Source: Auanema rhodensis
Lineage: Eukaryota > Nematoda > Chromadorea > Rhabditida > Rhabditidae
Direction of reading: 5' to 3'
Length of the DNA stretch: 64,000 nt
Assembly: GCA_964057225.1 (NCBI GenBank)
Contig: OZ059896.1
Location: 1,426,001-1,490,000 of the forward strand
The notes beneath the pieces are model-generated. The model did not search any database. It was given only the letters and a program-made list of their open reading frames with translations, and was not told the DNA's origin. The position numbers and the translations under genes are program-made. The number at the start of each line of letters is the position of its first letter. The first letter of the stretch is position 1. Positions 41,151 to 53,500 of the stretch are shown in pieces.

Positions 41151-44093
41151 GATATATGTGTGAACTTATATCAGTTGATATCTCGGTGCATTTTTAAGCT
41201 AGCGCAAATCTGATAGTACAGATCGACGCAGCTTAATAATCCGCATCGAATGCACTATACTACATTGAGAAACGCTTAATACAAAAATAAGTTATGATCG
41301 TTTGAAAAATGATGCATTAGTGTATGTTGAGTTTCCATGTACACTCAAAATTGCTTCCAAAAACATTTTGACAAAAATTTTTTCAAAAAATTTCAAAATA
41401 ATTTAGCGAAAAGTAGATGTTTTTAGATTCCTTTTTTCAAGGCAAAAACGATGGACAATGTTATTCAACGAAAAAATTAATTCTTCAGGGTGAAAATCGA
41501 GGATATAGTTGTGAACTTATATCAGTTGATATCTCGGTGCATTTTTAAGCTAGCGCAAATCTGATAGTACAGATCGACGCAGCTTAATAATCCGCATCGA
41601 ATGCACTATACTACATTGAGAAACGCTTAATACAAAAATAAGTTATGATCGTTTGAAAAATGATGCATTAGTGTATGTTGAGTTTCCATGTACACTCAAA
41701 ATTGCTTCCAAAAACATTTTGACAAAAATTTTTTCGAAAAATTTCAAAATAATTTAGCAAAAAGTAGATGTTTTTAGATTCCTTTTTTCGAGGCAAAAAC
41801 GATGGACAATGTTATTCAACAAAAAAATCAATTCTTCAGGGTGAAAATCGAGGATATAAGTGTGAACTTATATCAGTTGATATCTCGGTGCATTTTCGAG
41901 CTAGCGCAAATCTGATAGTACAGATCGACGCAGCTTAAAAATCCGCATCGAATGCACTATACTACATTGAGAAACGCTTAATACAAAAATAAGTTATGAT
42001 CGTTTGAAAAATGATGCATTAGTGTATGTTGAGTTTCCATGTACACTCAAAATTGCTTCCAAAAACATTTTGACAAAAATTTTTTCGAAAAATTTCAAAA
42101 TAATTTAGCAAAAAGTAGATGTTTTTAGATTCCTTTTTTCAAGGCAAAAACGATGGACAATGTTATTCAACGAAAAAATTAATTCTTCAGGGTGAAAATA
42201 GAGGATATAGGTGTAAACTTATATCAGTTGATATCTCGGTGCATTTTCAAGCCAGCGCAAATCTGATAGTACAGATCGACGCAGCTGAAAAATCCGCATC
42301 GAATGCACTATACTACATTGAGAAACGCTTAATACAAAAATTAGTTATGATCGTTTGAAAAATGATGCATTAGTGTATGTTGAGTTTCCATGTACACTCC
42401 AAATTGCTTCCAAAAACATTTTGACAAAAATTTTTTCGAAAAATTTCAAAATAATTTAGCGAAAAGTAGATGTTTTTAGATTCCTTTTTTCGAGGCAAAA
42501 ACGATGGACAATGTTATTCAACGAAAAAATTAATTCTTCAGGGTGAAAATCGAGGATATAAGTGTGAACTTATATCAGTTGATATCTCGGTGCATTTTCA
42601 AGCTAGCGCAAATCTGATAGTACAGATCGACGCAGCTTAAAAATTCGCATCGAATGCACTATACTACATTGAGAAACGCTTAATACAAAAATTAGTTATG
42701 ATCGTTTGAAAAATTATGCATTAGTGTATGTTGAGTTTCCATGTACACTCAAAATTGCTTCCAAAAACATTTTGACAAAAATTTTTTCGAAAAATTTCAA
42801 AATAATTTAGCGAAAAGTAGATGTTTTTAGATTCCTTTTTTTGAGGCAAAAACGATGGACAATGTTATTCAACGAAAAAATTAATTCTTCAGGGTGAAAA
42901 TCGAGGATATAAGTGTGAACTTATATCAGTTGATATCTCGGTGCATTTTTAAGCTAGCGGAAATTTGATAACACAGATCGACGCAGCTTAAAAATCCGCA
43001 TCGAATGCACTATACTACATTAAGAAAAGCTTAATACAAAAATTAGTTATGATCGTTTGAAAAATGATGCATTAGTGTATGTTGAGTTTCCATGTACACT
43101 CAACATTGCTTCCAAAAACATTTTGACAAAAATTTTTTCGAAAAATTTCAAAATAATTTAGCGAAAAGTAGATGTTTTTAGATTCCTTTTTTCGAGGCAA
43201 AAACGATGGACAATGTTATTCAACGAAAAAATTAATTCTTCAGGGTGAAAATCGAGGATATAAGTGTGAACTTATATCAGTTGATATCTCGGTGCATTTT
43301 CAAGCTAGCGCAAATCTGATAGTACAGATCGACGCAGCTTAAAAATCCGCATCGAATGCACTATACTACATTGAGAAACGCTTAATACAAAAATTAGTTA
43401 TGATCGTTTGAAAAATGATGCATTAGTGTATGTTGAGTTTCCATGTACACTCAAAATTGCTTCCAAAAACATTTTGACAAAAATTTTTTCAAAAAATTTC
43501 AAAATAATTTAGCGAAAAGTAGATGTTTTTAGATTCCTTTTTTCAAGGCAAAAACGATGGACAATGTTATTCAACGAAAAAATTAATTCTTCAGGGTGAA
43601 AATCGAGGATATATGTGTGAACTTATATCAGTTGATATCTCGGTGCATTTTTAAGCTAGCGCAAATCTGATAGTACAGATCGACGCAGCTTAATAATCCG
43701 CATCGAATGCACTATACTACATTGAGAAACGCTTAATACAAAAATAAGTTATGATCGTTTGAAAAATGATGCATTAGTGTATGTTGAGTTTCCATGTACA
43801 CTCAAAATTGCTTCCAAAAACATTTTGACAAAAATTTTTTCAAAAAATTTCAAAATAATTTAGCGAAAAGTAGATGTTTTTAGATTCCTTTTTTCAAGGC
43901 AAAAACGATGGACAATGTTATTCAACGAAAAAATTAATTCTTCAGGGTGAAAATCGAGGATATAGTTGTGAACTTATATCAGTTGATATCTCGGTGCATT
44001 TTTAAGCTAGCGCAAATCTGATAGTACAGATCGACGCAGCTTAATAATCCGCATCGAATGCACTATACTACATTGAGAAACGCTTAATACAAA
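41151..44093. repeat. satA 7-unit duplication (2457 bp offset)
   Basis: GATATATGTG at 41151 recurs at 43608, and GGATATAGTT at 41501 recurs at 43958, both at +2457 bp (7 x 351). Agreement ends where the first copy has AAATAAGTTATG and the second AAATTAGTTATG (41637/44094). The marker GCAGCTGAAAAATCC at 42281 and 44738 has the same spacing. Confidence 0.75.
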
Positions 44094-47000
44094 AATTAGT
44101 TATGATCGTTTGAAAAATGATGCATTAGTGTATGTTGAGTTTCCATGTACACTCCAAATTGCTTCCAAAAACATTTTGACAAAAATTTTTTCGAAAAATT
44201 TCAAAATAATTTAGCGAAAAGTAGATGTTTTTAGATTCCTTTTTTCGAGGCAAAAACGATGGACAATGTTATTCAACGAAAAAATTAATTCTTCAGGGTG
44301 AAAATCGAGGATATAAGTGTGAACTTATATCAGTTGATATCTCGGTGCATTTTCAAGCTAGCGCAAATCTGATAGTACAGATCGACGCAGCTTAAAAATT
44401 CGCATCGAATGCACTATACTACATTGAGAAACGCTTAATACAAAAATTAGTTATGATCGTTTGAAAAATTATGCATTAGTGTATGTTGAGTTTCCATGTA
44501 CACTCAAAATTGCTTCCAAAAACATTTTGACAAAAATTTTTTCGAAAAATTTCAAAATAATTTAGCGAAAAGTAGATGTTTTTAGATTCCTTTTTTTGAG
44601 GCAAAAACGATGGACAATGTTATTAAACGAAAAAATTAATTCTTCAGGGTGAAAATAGAGGATATAGGTGTAAACTTATATCAGTTGATATCTCGGTGCT
44701 ATTTCAAGCCAGCGCAAATCTGATAGTACAGATCGACGCAGCTGAAAAATCCGCATCGAATGCACTATACTACATTGAGAAACGCTTAATACAAAAATTA
44801 GTTATGATCGTTTGAAAAATGATGCATTAGTGTATGTTGAGTTTCCATGTACACTCAACATTGCTTCCAAAAACATTTTGACAAAAATTTTTTCGAAAAA
44901 TTTCAAAATAATTTAGCGAAAAGTAGATGTTTTTAGATTCCTTTTTTCGAGGCAAAAACGATGGACAATGTTATTCAACGAAAAAATTAATTCTTCAGGG
45001 TGAAAATCGAGGATATAAGTGTGAACTTATATCAGTTGATATCTCGGTGCATTTTCAAGCTAGCGCAAATCTGATAGTACAGATCGACGCAGCTTAAAAA
45101 TCCGCATCGAATGCACTATACTACATTGAGAAACGCTTAATACAAAAATTAGTTATGATCGTTTGAAAAATGATGCATTAGTGTATGTTGAGTTTCCATG
45201 TACACTCAAAATTGCTTCCAAAAACATTTTGACAAAAATTTTTTCGAAAAATTTCAAAATAATTTAGCAAAAAGTAGATGTTTTTAGATTCCTTTTTTCG
45301 AGGCAAAAACGATGGACAATGTTATTCAACAAAAAAATCAATTCTTCAGGGTGAAAATCGAGGATATAAGTGTGAACTTATATCAGTTGATATCTCGGTG
45401 CATTTTCGAGCTAGCGCAAATCTGATAGTACAGATCGACGCAGCTTAAAAATCCGCATCGAATGCACTATACTACATTGAGAAACGCTTAATACAAAAAT
45501 AAGTTATGATCGTTTGAAAAATGATGCATTAGTGTATGTTGAGTTTCCATGTACACTCAAAATTGCTTCCAAAAACATTTTGACAAAAATTTTTTCGAAA
45601 AATTTCAAAATAATTTAGCAAAAAGTAGATGTTTTTAGATTCCTTTTTTCAAGGCAAAAACGATGGACAATGTTATTCAACGAAAAAATTAATTCTTCAG
45701 GGTGAAAATAGAGGATATAGGTGTAAACTTATATCAGTTGATATCTCGGTGCATTTTCAAGCCAGCGCAAATCTGATAGTACAGATCGACGCAGCTGAAA
45801 AATCCGCATCGAATGCACTATACTACATTGAGAAACGCTTAATACAAAAATTAGTTATGATCGTTTGAAAAATGATGCATTAGTGTATGTTGAGTTTCCA
45901 TGTACACTCCAAATTGCTTCCAAAAACATTTTGACAAAAATTTTTTCGAAAAATTTCAAAATAATTTAGCGAAAAGTAGATGTTTTTAGATTCCTTTTTT
46001 CGAGGCAAAAACGATGGACAATGTTATTCAACGAAAAAATTAATTCTTCAGGGTAAAAATCGAGGATATAAGTGTGAACTTATATCAGTTGATATCTCGG
46101 TGCATTTTCAAGCTAGCGCAAATCTGATAGTACAGATCGACGCAGCTTAAAAATTCGCATCGAATGCACTATACTACATTGAGAAACGCTTAATACAAAA
46201 ATTAGTTATGATTGTTTGAAAAATGATGCATTAGTGTATGTTGAGTTTCCATGTACACTCAAAATTGCTTCCAAAAACATTTTGACAAAAATTTTTTCAA
46301 AAAATTTCAAAATAATTTAGCGAAAAGTAGATGTTTTTAGATTCCTTTTTTCAAGGCAAAAACGATGGACAATGTTATTCAACGAAAAAATTAATTCTTC
46401 AGGGTGAAAATCGAGGATATAGGTGTGAACTTATATCAGTTGATATCTCGGTGCATTTTCAAGCTAGCGCAAATCTGATAGTACAGATCGACGCAGCTTA
46501 AAAATCCACATCGAATGCACTATACTACATTGGGAAACACTCAATACAAAAGTTAGTTATGATCGTTTGAAAAATGATGCATTAGTGTATGTTGAGTTTC
46601 CATGTACACTCAAAATTGCTTCCAAAAACATTTTGACAAAAATTTTTTCGAAAAATTTCAAAATAATTTAGCAAAAAGTAGATGTTTTTAGATTCCTTTT
46701 TTCGAGGCAAAAACGATGGACAATGTTATTCAACAAAAAAATCAATTCTTCAGGGTGAAAATCGAGGATATAAGTGTGAACTTATATCAGTTGATATCTC
46801 GGTGCATTTTCGAGCTAGCGCAAATCTGATAGTACAGATCGACGCAGCTTAAAAATCCGCATCGAATGCACTATACTACATTGAGAAACGCTTAATACAA
46901 AAATAAGTTATGATCGTTTGAAAAATGATGCATTAGTGTATGTTGAGTTTCCATGTACACTCAAAATTGCTTCCAAAAACATTTTGACAAAAATTTTTTC

Positions 47001-48676
47001 GAAAAATTTCAAAATAATTTAGCAAAAAGTAGATGTTTTTAGATTCCTTTTTTCGAGGCAAAAACGATGGACAATGTTATTCAACAAAAAAATCAATTCT
47101 TCAGGGTGAAAATCGAGGATATAAGTGTGAACTTATATCAGTTGATATCTCGGTGCATTTTCGAGCTAGCGCAAATCTGATAGTACAGATCGACGCAGCT
47201 TAAAAATCCGCATCGAATGCACTATACTACATTGAGAAACGCTTAATACAAAAATAAGTTATGATCGTTTGAAAAATGATGCATTAGTGTATGTTGAGTT
47301 TCCATGTACACTCAAAATTGCTTCCAAAAACATTTTGACAAAAATTTTTTCGAAAAATTTCAAAATAATTTAGCAAAAAGTAGATGTTTTTAGATTCCTT
47401 TTTTCAAGGCAAAAACGATGGACAATGTTATTCAACGAAAAAATTAATTCTTCAGGGTGAAAATAGAGGATATAGGTGTGAACTTATATCAGTTGATATC
47501 TCGGTGCATTTTCAAGCTAGCGCAAATCTGATAGTACAGATCGACGCAGCTTAAAAATCCACATCGAATGCACTATACTACATTGGGAAACACTCAATAC
47601 AAAAGTTAGTTATGATCGTTTGAAAAATGATGCATTAGTGTATGTTGAGTTTCCATGTACACTCAAAATTGCTTCCAAAAACATTTTGACAAAAATTTTT
47701 TCGAAAAATTTCAAAATAATTTAGCAAAAAGTAGATGTTTTTAGATTCCTTTTTTCGAGGCAAAAACGATGGACAATGTTATTCAACAAAAAAATCAATT
47801 CTTCAGGGTGAAAATCGAGGATATAAGTGTGAACTTATATCAGTTGATATCTCGGTGCATTTTCGAGCTAGCGCAAATCTGATAGTACAGATCGACGCAG
47901 CTTAAAAATCCGCATCGAATGCACTATACTACATTGAGAAACGCTTAATACAAAAATAAGTTATGATCGTTTGAAAAATGATGCATTAGTGTATGTTGAG
48001 TTTCCATGTACACTCAAAATTGCTTCCAAAAACATTTTGACAAAAATTTTTTCGAAAAATTTCAAAATAATTTAGCAAAAAGTAGATGTTTTTAGATTCC
48101 TTTTTTCGAGGCAAAAACGATGGACAATGTTATTCAACAAAAAAATCAATTCTTCAGGGTGAAAATCGAGGATATAAGTGTGAACTTATATCAGTTGATA
48201 TCTCGGTGCATTTTCGAGCTAGCGCAAATCTGATAGTACAGATCGACGCAGCTTAAAAATCCGCATCGAATGCACTATACTACATTGAGAAACGCTTAAT
48301 ACAAAAATAAGTTATGATCGTTTGAAAAATGATGCATTAGTGTATGTTGAGTTTCCATGTACACTCAAAATTGCTTCCAAAAACATTTTGACAAAAATTT
48401 TTTCGAAAAATTTCAAAATAATTTAGCAAAAAGTAGATGTTTTTAGATTCCTTTTTTCAAGGCAAAAACGATGGACAATGTTATTCAACGAAAAAATTAA
48501 TTCTTCAGGGTGAAAATAGAGGATATAGGTGTAAACTTATATCAGTTGATATCTCGGTGCATTTTCAAGCCAGCGCAAATCTGATAGTACAGATCGACGC
48601 AGCTGAAAAATCCGCATCGAATGCACTATACTACATTGAGAAACGCTTAATACAAAAATTAGTTATGATCTTTTGA
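41755..48676. repeat. satA segments repeated at 10-unit and 8-unit spacing
   Basis: A two- to three-unit segment (AACAAAAAAATCAATTC unit, then AAATAAGTTATG, then a unit with GAAAATAGAGG, GTGTAAAC, AAGCCAGCG and GCAGCTGAAAAATCC) occurs with its last unit starting its open frame at 42119, 45629 and 48437. The spacings are 3510 (10 x 351) and 2808 (8 x 351) bp. These copies are nearly identical; one difference is GATCTTTTG in the last. Confidence 0.85.
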
Positions 48677-49320
48677 AAAATGATGCATTAGTGTATGTTG
48701 AGTTTCCATGTACACTCAAAATTGCTTCCAAAAACATTTTGACAAAAATTTTTTCAAAAAATTTCAAAATAATTTAGCGAAAAGTAGATGTTTTTAGATT
48801 CCTTTTTTCAAGGCAAAAACGATGGACAATGTTATTCAACGAAAAAATTAATCTTCAGGGTGAAAATCGAGGATATAGGTGTGAACTTATATCAGTTGAT
48901 ATCTCGGTGCATTTTCAAGCTAGCGCAAATCTGATAGTACAGATCGACGCAGCTTAAAAATCCGCATCGAATGCACTATACTACATTGAGAAACGCTTAA
49001 TACAAAAATAAGTTATGATCGTTTGAAAAATGATGCATTAGTGTATGTTGAGTTTCCATGTACACTCAAAATTGCTTCCAAAAACATTTTGACAAAAATT
49101 TTTTCGAAAAATTTCAAAATAATTTAGCAAAAAGTAGATGTTTTTAGATTCCTTTTTTCAAGGCAAAAACGATGGACAATGTTATTCAACGAAAAAATTA
49201 ATTCTTCAGGGTGAAAATAGAGGATATAGGTGTGAACTTATATCAGTTGATATCTCGGTGCATTTTCAAGCTAGCGCAAATCTGATAGTACAGATCGACG
49301 CAGCTTAAAAATCCACATCG
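46501..49320. repeat. satA trimer (1053 bp) and 5-unit repeats marked by CCACATCG
   Basis: The unusual string AAAATCCACATCG with CATTGGGAAACACTC occurs at 46501, 47554 and 49307. The first spacing is 1053 bp (3 x 351); the second is 1753 bp, five units less 2 bp, part of which is a missing T in TTAATCTTCAGG near 48850. Trimers here contain two units with AACAAAAAAATCAATTC. Confidence 0.75.
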
Positions 49321-49909
49321 AATGCACTATACTACATTGGGAAACACTCAATACAAAAGTTAGTTATGATCGTTTGAAAAATGATGCATTAGTGTATGTT
49401 GAGTTTCCATGTACACTCAAAATTGCTTCCAAAAACATTTTGACAAAAATTTTTTCGAAAAATTTCAAAATAATTTAGCGAAAAGTAGATGTTTTTAGAT
49501 TCCTTTTTTTGAGGCAAAAACGATGGACAATGTTATTCAACGAAAAAATTAATTCTTCAGGGTGAAAATCGAGGATATAAGTGTGAACTTATATCAGTTG
49601 ATATCTCGGTGCATTTTCAAGCTAGCGCAAATCTGATAGTACAGATCGACGCAGCTTAAAAATCCGCATCGAATGCACTATACTACATTGAGAAACGCTT
49701 AATACAAAAATTAGTTATGATCGTTTGAAAAATGATGCATTAGTGTATGTTGAGTTTCCATGTACACTCAAAATTGCTTCCAAAAACATTTTGACAAAAA
49801 TTTTTTCAAAAAATTTCAAAATAATTTAGCGAAAAGTAGATGTTTTTAGATTCCTTTTTTCAAGGCAAAAACGATGGACAATGTTATTCAACGAAAAAAT
49901 TAATTCTTC

Positions 49910-52080
49910 AGGGTGAAAATAGAGGATATAGGTGTAAACTTATATCAGTTGATATCTCGGTGCATTTTCAAGCCAGCGCAAATCTGATAGTACAGATCGA
50001 CGCAGCTTAAAAATCCGCATCGAATGCACTATACTACATTGAGAAACGCTTAATACAAAAATTAGTTATGATCGTTTGAAAAATTATGCATTAGTGTATG
50101 TTGAGTTTCCATGTACACTCAAAATTGCTTCCAAAAACATTTTGACAAAAATTTTTTCAAAAAATTTCAAAATAATTTAGCGAAAAGTAGATGTTTTTAG
50201 ATTCCTTTTTTCAAGGCAAAAACGATGGACAATGTTATTCAACGAAAAAATTAATTCTTCAGGGTGAAAATCGAGGATATAGGTGTGAACTTATATCAGT
50301 TGATATCTCGGTGCATTTTTAAGCTAGCGCAAATCTGATAGTACAGATCGACGCAGCTTAATAATCCGCATCGAATGCACTATACTACATTGAGAAACGC
50401 TTAATACAAAAATTAGTTATGATCGTTTGAAAAATTATGCATTAGTGTATGTTGAGTTTCCATGTACACTCAAAATTGCTTCCAAAAACATTTTGACAAA
50501 AATTTTTTCAAAAAATTTCAAAATAATTTAGCGAAAAGTAGATGTTTTTAGATTCCTTTTTTCAAGGCAAAAACGATGGACAATGTTATTCAACGAAAAA
50601 ATTAATTCTTCAGGGTGAAAATCGAGGATATAGGTGTGAACTTATATCAGTTGATATCTCGGTGCATTTTTAAGCTAGCGCAAATCTGATAGTACAGATC
50701 GACGCAGCTTAATAATCCGCATCGAATGCACTATACTACATTGAGAAACGCTTAATACAAAAATTAGTTATGATCTTTTGAAAAATGATGCATTAGTGTA
50801 TGTTGAGTTTCCATGTACACTCAAAATTGCTTCCAAAAACATTTTGACAAAAATTTTTTCGAAAAATTTCAAAATAATTTAGCAAAAAGTAGATGTTTTT
50901 AGATTCGTTTTTTCGAGGCAAAAACGATGGACAATGTTATTCAACGAAAAAATCAATTCTTCAGGGTGAAAATCGAGGATATAAGTGTGAACTTATATCA
51001 GTTGATATCTCGGTGCATTTTCGAGCTAGCGCAAATCTGATAGTACAGATCGACGCAGCTTAAAAATCCGCATCGAATGCACTATACTACATTGAGAAAC
51101 GCTTAATACAAAAATAAGTTATGATCGTTTGAAAAATGATGCATTAGTGTATGTTGAGTTTCCATGTACACTCAAAATTGCTTCCAAAAACATTTTGACA
51201 AAAATTTTTTCGAAAAATTTCAAAATAATTTAGCAAAAAGTAGATGTTTTTAGATTCCTTTTTTCAAGGCAAAAACGATGGACAATGTTATTCAACGAAA
51301 AAATTAATTCTTCAGGGTGAAAATAGAGGATATAGGTGTAAACTTATATCAGTTGATATCTCGGTGCATTTTCAAGCCAGCGCAAATCTGATAGTACAGA
51401 TCGACGCAGCTTAAAAATCCGCATCGAATGCACTATACTACATTGAGAAACGCTTAATACAAAAATTAGTTATGATCGTTTGAAAAATTATGCATTAGTG
51501 TATGTTGAGTTTCCATGTACACTCAAAATTGCTTCCAAAAACATTTTGACAAAAATTTTTTCAAAAAATTTCAAAATAATTTAGCGAAAAGTAGATGTTT
51601 TTAGATTCCTTTTTTCAAGGCAAAAACGATGGACAATGTTATTCAACGAAAAAATTAATTCTTCAGGGTGAAAATAGAGGATATAGGTGTAAACTTATAT
51701 CAGTTGATATCTCGGTGCATTTTCAAGCCAGCGCAAATCTGATAGTACAGATCGACGCAGCTTAAAAATCCGCATCGAATGCACTATACTACATTGAGAA
51801 ACGCTTAATACAAAAATTAGTTATGATCGTTTGAAAAATGATGCATTAGTGTATGTTGAGTTTCCATGTACACTCAACATTGCTTCCAAAAACATTTTGA
51901 CAAAAGTTTTTTCGAAAATTTCAGAATAATTTAGCAAAAAGTAGATGTTTTTAGATTCCTTTTTTCAAGGCAAAAACGATGGACAATGTTATTCAACGAA
52001 AAAATTAATTCTTCAGGGTGAAAATCGAGGATATAGGTGTGAACTTATATCAGTTGATATCTCGGTGCATTTTCAAGCCA
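49910..52080. repeat. Locally amplified satA units at 1- and 4-unit spacing
   Basis: GAAAATAGAGGATATAGGTG units lie near 49917, 51321 and 51672, spaced 1404 bp (4 x 351) and 351 bp. Two neighbouring units near 50.1-50.7 kb (AAATTATGCATT, TATAGGTG, GCTTAATAATCC) are practically identical. These are the smallest and probably most recent exchanges in this stretch. Confidence 0.65.
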
Positions 52081-53500
52081 GCGCAAATCTGATAGTACAG
52101 ATCGACGCAGCTTAAAAATCCGCATCGAATGCACTATACTACATTGAGAAACGCTTAATACAAAAATTAGTTATGATCGTTTGAAAAATGATGCATTAGT
52201 GTATGTTGAGTTTCCATGTACACTCCAAATTGCTTCCAAAAACATTTTGACAAAAATTTTTTCGAAAAATTTCAAAATAATTTAGCGAAAAGTAGATGTT
52301 TTTAGATTCCTTTTTTCGAGGCAAAAACGATGGACAATGTTATTCAACGAAAAAATTAATTCTTCGGGGTGAAAATCGAGGATATATGTGTGAACTTATA
52401 TCAGTTGATATCTCGGTGCATTTTCAAGCTAGCGCAAATCTGATAGTACAGATCGACGCAGCTTAAAAATCCGCATCGAATGCACTATACTACATTGAGA
52501 AACGCTTAATACAAAAATTAGTTATGATCGTTTGAAAAATGATGCATTAGTGTATGTTGAGTTTCCATGTACACTCAAAATTGCTTCCAAAAACATTTTG
52601 ACAAAAATTTTTTCGAAAAATTTCAAAATAATTTAGCAAAAAGTAGATGTTGTTAGATTCCTTTTTTCGAGGCAAAAACGATGGACAATGTTATTCAACG
52701 AAAAAATTAATTCTTCAGGGTGAAAAGCGAGGATATAAGTGTGAACTTATATCAGTTGATATCTCGGTGCATTTTCGAGCTAGCGCAAATCTGATAGTAC
52801 AGATCGACGCAGCTTAAAAATCCGCATCGAATGCACTATACTAAATTGAGAAACGCTTAATACAAAAATTAGTTATGATCGTTTGAAAAATGATGCATTA
52901 GTGTATGTTGAGTTTCCATGTACACTCAACATTGCTTCCAAAAACATTTTGACAAAAATTTTTTCGAAAATTTCAGAATAATTTAGCAAAAAGTAGATGT
53001 TTTTAGATTCCTTTTTTCAAGGCAAAAACGATGGACAATGTTATTCAACGAAAAAATTAATTCTTCAGGGTGAAAATCGAGGATATAGGTGTGAACTTAT
53101 ATCAGTTGATATCTCGGTGCATTTTCAAGCCAGCGCAAATCTGATAGTACAGATCGACGCAGCTTAAAAATCCGCATCGAATGCACTATACTACATTAAG
53201 AAACGCTTAATACAAAAATTAGTTATGATCGTTTGAAAAATGATGCATTAGTGTATGTTGAGTTTCCATGTACACTCCAAATTGCTTCCAAAAACATTTT
53301 GACAAAAATTTTTTCGAAAAATTTCAAAATAATTTAGCGAAAAGTAGATGTTTTTAGATTCCTTTTTTCGAGGCAAAAACGATGGACAATGTTATTCAAC
53401 AAAAAAATTAATTCTTCAGGGTGAAAATCGAGGATATAGGTGTGAACTTATATCAGTTGATATCTCGGTGCATTTTTAAGCTAGCGGAAATTTGATAGTA
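52000..53500. repeat. satA block resembling 58.3-59.8 kb (about 18 units apart)
   Basis: TCTTCGGGGTG at 52371 recurs at 58681 (6310 bp, 18 units less 8 bp). The following units agree in order: CTAAATTGAG, a 350 bp unit, AAGCCAGCG, CATTAAGAAACGC and CACTCCAAATTG. Intervening 1-3 bp length changes, including AAAAACAAAATTTTG near 53642, explain the non-integral offset. Confidence 0.65.

Noticed and set aside
42119-48676. Three 79-codon open frames at 42119-42358, 45629-45868 and 48437-48676 (+)
   Set aside because: Each lies wholly within a satA unit and arises from a single stop-codon change copied with the unit at 10- and 8-unit spacing. There is no promoter, unique sequence or recognisable domain. 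They are not annotated as genes.
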